Shown here piece after piece: positions 12,538 through 17,335 of a DNA stretch of 17,335 bases. Position 1 is the first letter of the stretch. The number at the start of each line of letters is the position of its first letter. The notes under the pieces are model-generated. The model was not told the origin of the DNA and did not search any database. It saw only the letters and a program-made list of their open reading frames with translations. This DNA is from Tieghemiomyces parasiticus (lineage: Eukaryota; Kickxellomycota; Dimargaritomycetes; Dimargaritales; Dimargaritaceae): NCBI GenBank assembly GCA_027575765.1, contig JANBPT010000979.1:1-17335 (forward strand). The letters are read 5' to 3'. Both the position numbers and the translations under genes were made by a program.

Positions 12538-14447
12538 CTAGTTCAGGATGATTTCGTCGTAGGTGGTAGCCATTATGGCACGTGCTCCTTCACCGGGCTT
12601 TAGTAGTTCGACATACCGCCGCAGCCTCCGGTTGGCCGTTTCCAACTCATTGATTTGGTCAATGGCTTCGCAGTACCGCTCCTGTTCAGTTAAGTAGCCA
12701 GATAGAAGGGACAAACCAAGTGGTGGAACGTGATAGACATGTTAGCGAAGATACAAGACGAGTGACGGTCGTTCGAAGGGGAAGGCGGTGGCCGATCGGC
12801 CCACTCGGGGCTTCGCTAGACAACACTTACGTTCATCGTTAGATTAGCCTCCTCCATCGCGCTGATGGTATTCTGCAAGTCCATCCGGCGCCGGGTGACG
12901 GTGATAATTTCCTGCTGCAACTCCTGATTCATCTGCTTCATCTCAAAGACCTGGCGGGTGGTAAGGGAGGCAGTTGGCGTGGCCAAGTGGGTTCCATATT
13001 AAATTGGATTCTGCAATTTCCGAAAGCGTCTGGTTGGCTCTTGTCGACCCATCGTTTAACGAATAGCAAACCCCCGTGCGTGGGCATGGTGACTTACCTT
13101 GGAAATAATCATTTCGTGGTCCGCTTCGGAGAATGCACGCCGACGGCTGGGAGCGGGATGATATACTTCCTCGCTAACCTGTATAGACGAGTAGCCAAGA
13201 AACGAGCAGCCGTATCCATGGTTTTATAAAATTAGTCCCGGCATTTAGATGGCTAGAATACTCCGCCATCTGACAGTACCACACGTACACTCGTTCAATC
13301 CATACCGTGGCTAGCCATACTTACTGTCTCACGCGAACTGGTGGAAGCCATGGAACAGGGAGAGAGGGGAATCTGGAGGGCAGTCGGCCGGTATTACATC
13401 AACGGGTAGTAAGCGTAAGTGTTAGCTTGGAGGCCATAATACTGCATCAGGATTACGCAAACTGTCACAATCAACCTATCGAGGTGGGGCCCTATTTTTC
13501 CAACGCCGGGATAGCCCTGACCGGATAACTGAACTTACGCTGTCTAGGCGGCCCTGGGAATTGACAAGTGTCATGGTGTGATGAGATATGGCCTTTGCCG
13601 TATGACCAGTATGGGATTCTGGAAAGGTCGGTAAGTGTACAAGTTGAGAGGGATGGTGCATCGAGGGTTAGTGTCGGTCGGACCTGGTAAGCTTATTCTG
13701 CCATACCGGCAATGTCGCGATTACGGCATTAACCGATTGACCGTGCCAAAATTTGAAGAAGCTCACCTTTCTGTAGAGCAAGCTTCTCCTTCTGGACGCT
13801 GTGGAGCTGATTCTCAAGCTGAGAGACCTGGTTCGTCAGCTTGTTTACCAAACTCTGCGAGTTATCCAGTTGAAAGGACTAGGTATCGGGTACCGGAGGG
13901 CGGGCGAAGAAACGAGGGAGGAAATGATTAGCGGATCTGATAATAATGGCCATCGTGCCCGGATGGCAGTCACTCGCTACTAGTGTATCCCGCACTAATG
14001 GGCCCTGAAGCATGACCCGCCAGCCCCAATCGACCATACTAACTTACCTGCGCCTTCATGAGGGAGAAGAGGTCGGTAATAAAGTCACGCAGTGACTGAG
14101 GGTCTTCCTGTTAAAAGGTATGTCACGATGAAAGGAATGGTATCAGTCAAAAGAAGTCGAGCGATGCGGTTAGTGTAACCGGCACTCTAGTGAAAGTCCA
14201 ATACAACCTCAGGAGGGGGACGAGTGCCGCTGTCGATACCCTCCACTTGGTGAGGGTCGAGACCACCGTGGAACCCCAAAACACCTGAATGTGGCCGCTA
14301 CCGTCGTACTGATCGAGATCATACCAGTGACGAAATAGTTATACTTACGACTTCGTAAATTTGCTTAACCAGACCTTGCTGGTCAAAATAGGCACTGGGG
14401 TTGGCGGTGAGGCCAGTAGGTGTGGCCGAGGCGGACAGGAAGGACAT
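12538..14447 (-). CDS. Unidentified coiled-coil protein, eight exons including two microexons
   Basis: I do not recognise the family. The proposed minus-strand exons are 14447-14349, 14107-14048, 13854-13767, 13553-13539 (15 nt), 13337-13325 (13 nt), 13173-13098, 12950-12831 and 12681-12538. They join in frame to 204 residues plus a TAG stop. Donors are GTAAGT except GTGAGC after exon 3, and all acceptors are AG. The N-terminus (MSFLSASATPTGL) is Ser/Thr/Ala-rich and followed by a helical segment (SLRDFITDLFSLMKAQ). Heptad-like coiled coil follows: VSQLENQLHSVQKEKLALQ in exon 3, then FEMKQMNQELQQEIITV through INELETANRRLRRYVELL in exons 7-8. The middle (EEVYHPAPSRRRAFSEADHE) is a basic linker. 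The C-terminus TTYDEIILN lies beyond the coil. There are no membrane segments or catalytic motifs, so a scaffold or adaptor role is possible but unproven. Exons 1-3 and 6-8 are well supported by frame and splice sites; the microexons less so. An acceptor-like CCAG sits 2 nt before the ATG, so an extra 5' exon is possible. Confidence 0.7.
13325..13337 (-). other. Candidate 13-nt microexon of the coiled-coil gene
   Basis: The 13 bases are bounded by ...CTTCCACCAG upstream and GTAAGTAT downstream on the minus strand. The preceding 88-nt exon leaves phase 1 and the following 76-nt exon needs phase 2, which a 13-nt insert supplies. Without it no available AG upstream of 13173 keeps the frame. The inference is from splice signals and phase only. 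Confidence 0.5.
13539..13553 (-). other. Candidate 15-nt frame-neutral microexon
   Basis: Fifteen bases are bounded by ...TCAATTCCCAG and GTAAGTTC on the minus strand. At 15 nt it keeps the reading phase whether included or skipped. Included, it adds Gly-Pro-Pro-Arg-Gln-Leu in place of a single Val at the junction, which would break the helix just after the first coiled coil. It could be constitutive, alternative or spurious. Confidence 0.4.
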
Positions 14448-15457
14448 GCCTGGAAAAAAATTACAGTAAACCGGCTTGCGGTTTGTGAGGTCGAAAATGA
14501 GTGGTGCAGGTGTATAAACTCGTAGACCGGCTTTGAAATAGCTCTAAGGCGGCAGTGTAAATATACCTGTGAAAAAAAAGCTGAAAGATATATTGGATTA
14601 GACCGAGAGTGAGGGAATAGCTGGCCTCAAGGAAACCGGCAGTAGAAGGGACCTGCTACGAAATACGCTCTAGTGAGGGGGGATGATACAGTTTGAGTGG
14701 ATAGATAGAGGGCGACGGGCGGGGTCGCCGGATTAAATACTGGGCCCCGAGCCTCAAGATCTCCACGCGAGCAGTTGAGGGACGAACGAGGGGGCGGGCA
14801 ATAGTGCAAGTGGAGCGGACGAAGTGAAGGCGTTGAAGAGGGCTTAAGCCTGCCAAGTTGGCGAATTGTACCACAATAGTGAACGCCCGCTCTCAGCAGT
14901 GTAAAAGGGTGGTATACCGAATGTTCACTGGTTTCCCTATACGTGACGAATTGACGATCACCTCCGGGCTTTGTTCCGAAACCTTTATGCATGGTAAGTA
15001 CAAAGTTGTTAAGCAATCTTAATTTACTAGCTAGCCAGCGTGAGGAGGATGTGGAGAGAGAGAGAGAGAGAAACCGAAATGGGCATGAAAGCGCTAGTCC
15101 CACTGCTCTGTATTAACTTCCACCACGCCAACGTCAGTATGCCAAACGGTGCGACAGAGCGGCTCTGCTATTATTATCACATCTTACTCCTCGCACCGGT
15201 ATCCTCGCCGTGGTGCCTATACCACATTTATTTTCACCTCTACGTCCATTCTACATTCACAAGAGATAATCTCGGAGAAATATTGCGTAGAAAAAAAACC
15301 GGAAACGTCCGTCCTGCCTGCTCTCTACCACTCTGTTCGCCCCTACCGCCACTGAGCAGCCAGACCTCAATCAACCGAAGGGCTATCCACCGGGAAAAAA
15401 ACCAAGCAGTATAGTGAAGACTTCGAAATGTGGGTTGGGCTACAGGCATTCGAATCA
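14448..15457. promoter_or_regulatory. Upstream region of the coiled-coil gene, no confident gene
   Basis: The right-to-left promoter and 5' UTR of the coiled-coil gene should lie here. On the minus strand two poly(T)-rich acceptor-like sites precede the start codon: AG at 14451-14450, two bases before the ATG, and AG at 14568-14567. These suggest a spliced 5' leader. The frame of exon 1 also stays open for 28 codons above the ATG, to a TAG, without another Met. Other open frames (minus 14627-15103, plus 15040-15414) are compositionally simple or lack motifs. I see no RNA gene. Confidence 0.4.
15054..15071 (+). repeat. (GA)9 microsatellite
   Basis: Nine GA dinucleotides (CT on the minus strand) lie about 610 bp upstream of the coiled-coil gene start. 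It may be a promoter-proximal low-complexity element or simply a polymorphic microsatellite. Confidence 0.85.
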
Positions 15458-15777
15458 TCACCAGTCGTCAGAGAGATAGGACACACAGCTGCTGCCCCCC
15501 CCGTCCTTTCCCTCCCAACTGTTATAGCCCTTGCGATCGACTTCGTAGGTGATAAAGACGACGGGAGGACGATTCCGTCCATCTAAAAGACGTGGCCAAT
15601 GTCGCATGTCTGATTAATGAGTTCGCCGGGCGTGAGGCCGTATAAGCAACGGTGTAGAGCGGCATACAGGCGGGAGGAGATGGAGCGAAGGATTTGCGAA
15701 GGGCAAGGAAAACGATTGAGCTCGGGAGAGTTGGAAGAGTGGAAGGGGGTGACTTGGCAGATATTGAATAAAGTATA
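15458..15777 (-). other. Coding-like block with a frame break; possible broken or mis-assembled exon
   Basis: On the minus strand a 64-codon frame (15777-15586) without an internal ATG contains segments such as FPCPSQILRSISSRLYAAL and GLTPGELINQTCDIGHVF and stops at TAG 15585-15583. Exactly there another frame takes over, LLDGRNRPPVVFITYEVD and KGYNSWEGKDGGG, ending at TGA 15460-15458. One extra T in the TTTT run at 15588-15585 would join the two frames. Codons in both parts end mostly in C or T, although the upstream part is pyrimidine-rich anyway. The TCTTTTAG before 15582 could instead be a splice acceptor, making 15582-15458 alone a terminal exon. No family is recognised and no start codon is found. 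It could be a gene with an unsequenced base, a pseudogene fragment, or chance. Confidence 0.25.
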
Positions 15778-16610
15778 TTAAAGAAAACTAGTGTATCATA
15801 AGTCAGCCTACACGCGAAAAGTCAGTGTGGTTCGATAAATTATACACCCGTCAAGCGGTCAATTGGACTATAAAAATAGACATGAATAGAGCTACATCCC
15901 ACCATTGTGGACTTGCTGCCGTAATATCGGCCGGTTAAGTGGGCCTTTCGCAATTTCGGCGATCGATCAACCTCGGAACTGTCAAGTAGGTGAGACTAGG
16001 TGGCGGGGAAAGAGGGGGCCAGTCCGCCGGGTCGATAGACGTGGCGTCTGGCGAAGAACTAGACTAGATCAGTGTGAGTGGTTGGATGGGGGCGTCCAAT
16101 ATTCATCTGGCAATCGTTTAACTTATTGAGCTTCCAACACACCATTGCCCTCTTCCCTCCCACCCGCCCTTATCCGCTCTTTGTCTTTCTCCCTAGCAGA
16201 GTGAATCGCCAGCTGCGTTAATTGGTGAGGTCATGTGGTCAATACCACCGCTTCGTCAGCAACCACCGCTGCACAAATGATGCCGACAGTCTTCGCTCCA
16301 CCAGTCGGTGTTGGCTTTTTTTTACCTATTTCTTCGCCCTGCCTGCTCCTCCCCTCCGCCATTACAGCATTGAAACTACGACCGACAGGCGGTATCGGGA
16401 ACCAACTTGTAGGCTAGATGCACCTTCTAATAATCCTCAATATCCCCATAGAGCGCTGAAATGCTTCCAGCATGTAAGCCTTTACCCCTCACAACTTGAA
16501 CCTTATTATATTATAGTTTGTCAAACGGTGGTGAGTGCTGATGACCGTACATCAAAATGGTTTACGTGAATGAATAAGCATAACAATGCACCATATTCCT
16601 CTCTAATGCA
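15778..16610. other. Intergenic region without a confident gene
   Basis: No complete gene can be supported. The left part holds a weak minus-strand coding-like frame at 15977-15840 preceded by an acceptor-like CTTGACAG. A TATA-like CTATAAAAATAG lies on the plus strand near 15868, and a good acceptor-like pyrimidine tract ending in CTAG lies on the plus strand at about 16170-16196, but I could not build consistent exons from them. The right end should hold the 3' UTR of the RMI1-like minus-strand gene, with AT-rich ATAATATAATAAGG-type sequence near 16505. Confidence 0.4.
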
Positions 16611-17335
16611 TTACGGAACAACGGAAGTACATACGGCCATGTCTTCGTCGCTAACGATGGCCACCTTGTCGAGATAGATCCGCGACGGATGGATTTGCCG
16701 GCTGCGGATTGGTGCGGCCAAGTCCAGTGTGAAGGTTCCACTCAGGCCAGTAGCCCCAGTTCGGATGTTTCGCAAGTGCTGGTAGTAAGTTAAAGAGCAG
16801 TGATGTCGAATAGTGGGAAAATCGTCAATAGCGTACGGGTATGGAAGTCGACTCTAATGGACTGACTCGTGTTGAAGTGGGGGGGAAGGTGACAACCGAG
16901 AGGAGCCAACTTACCTCATTTCGCTTGCCGTTGGTTTGTAAAGACTGCCGAAATTCTTCGGTGGTGACTTTGGCCAACTTCATCACAAGCTGTACAATGT
17001 AGGTTGATACGTTATGGTAGAGGAGGTTGCAGGGCGAGAGGGGGGTTAGTTGCTGTTAAAAGTAAGATGGAACACCAAGGGGGGGGCGAACTGTCCTCGG
17101 TGCCTCCTCTACGCGAGCCTGATATCAATCTCGCTCGGACCCAGTCCCATACCAATTACACTTGCTGAGCCGTTCGACCGATTCCTCAAAGTTATTGACT
17201 TACCTCGTGGGCCAGGCAAACTTTGGCCACCTCCGTCTCGTCTTTAATACTTAGCACTAGAGCGAACTGGTCGCCTTTCATCCGGAAAGTGGAGATAGAG
17301 TCGACACGAGCTTTGACGAGCACGATGGGGGTCCG
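16611..17335 (-). CDS. 3' part of a gene for a small OB-fold-like domain, possibly RMI1 C-terminal domain
   Basis: Three in-phase minus-strand exons are visible: 17335-17204 (continues off the window), 16989-16915 and 16778-16611. GTAAGT introns of 214 and 136 nt separate them. They encode the last 124 residues, ending at TAA 16613-16611. The segment reads as beta strands (VLVKARVDSISTF, FALVLSIKDETEVAKV), a helical part (LVMKLAKVTTEEFRQSLQ), then more strands (GTFTLDLA, RIYLDKVAIV). This order, with the helix after a DxT turn and the chain ending just past the last strand, recalls the C-terminal OB fold of RMI1, a subunit of the RecQ helicase/Top3/Rmi1 complex that dissolves recombination intermediates. 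The match is by pattern only and is tentative; another OB-fold protein is equally possible. A GTATGT at 16629-16624, just after DEDMA, could be an extra donor, in which case the protein would end differently. Confidence 0.6.

Noticed and set aside
14627..15103. A 158-codon minus-strand frame
   Set aside because: It includes a (CT)n microsatellite translated as Leu/Ser repeats and has no coherent domain; it sits where the coiled-coil gene promoter is expected.
16197..16417. Plus-strand exon candidate after a CTTTCTCCCTAG acceptor-like site, with a Thr/Ala/Pro-rich frame
   Set aside because: The frame after the acceptor and the Thr/Ala-rich frame are not the same, the apparent start at 16235 is GTG, and no donor/acceptor combination gave a consistent gene.

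Overview
The window looks like nuclear DNA of a fungus, most plausibly an early-diverging lineage, though I cannot place it further. Three gene models carry GT-AG introns of about 120-240 nt, mostly with GTAAGT-type donors. Coding sequence is GC-rich with many C-ending codons, and genes are compact on both strands. There is no sign of operons, mobile elements, viruses, CRISPR arrays, or rRNA or tRNA genes.

Layout from left to right. Bases 1-725 hold no confident gene; a short reading frame runs in from the left edge. A five-exon minus-strand gene (726-3372) encodes a canonical poly(A) polymerase (PAP1), complete with the catalytic Asp triad. A gap of about 1.3 kb (3373-4682) must hold the promoters of PAP1 and of the head-to-head neighbour, an intronless plus-strand gene (4683-12125) for a 2480-residue helical-repeat protein recognised as the nucleolar pre-60S assembly factor URB1/Npa1. 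About 410 bp of convergent 3' sequence follows. Then comes an eight-exon minus-strand gene (12538-14447) for a coiled-coil protein of about 204 residues that I do not recognise; its model needs a 13-nt microexon and probably a frame-neutral 15-nt one. From 14448 to 16610 no gene is certain, but minus-strand stretches at 15458-15777 and 15840-15977 look partly coding, the first with a frame break. At the right edge the last three exons of a minus-strand gene (16611-17335) encode a small beta-rich domain that may be the C-terminal OB fold of an RMI1-like protein.

The genes do not form an evident pathway. PAP1 (mRNA 3' ends; in yeast also polyadenylation of nuclear RNA destined for processing or decay) and URB1 (large-subunit rRNA maturation) share a divergent intergenic region. 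That could allow co-regulation, but it is inference only. I found no clear new biological system. The most useful leads are the unidentified coiled-coil protein with its microexons, the frame-broken coding-like block, and the intronless 7.4-kb URB1 gene among intron-rich neighbours.
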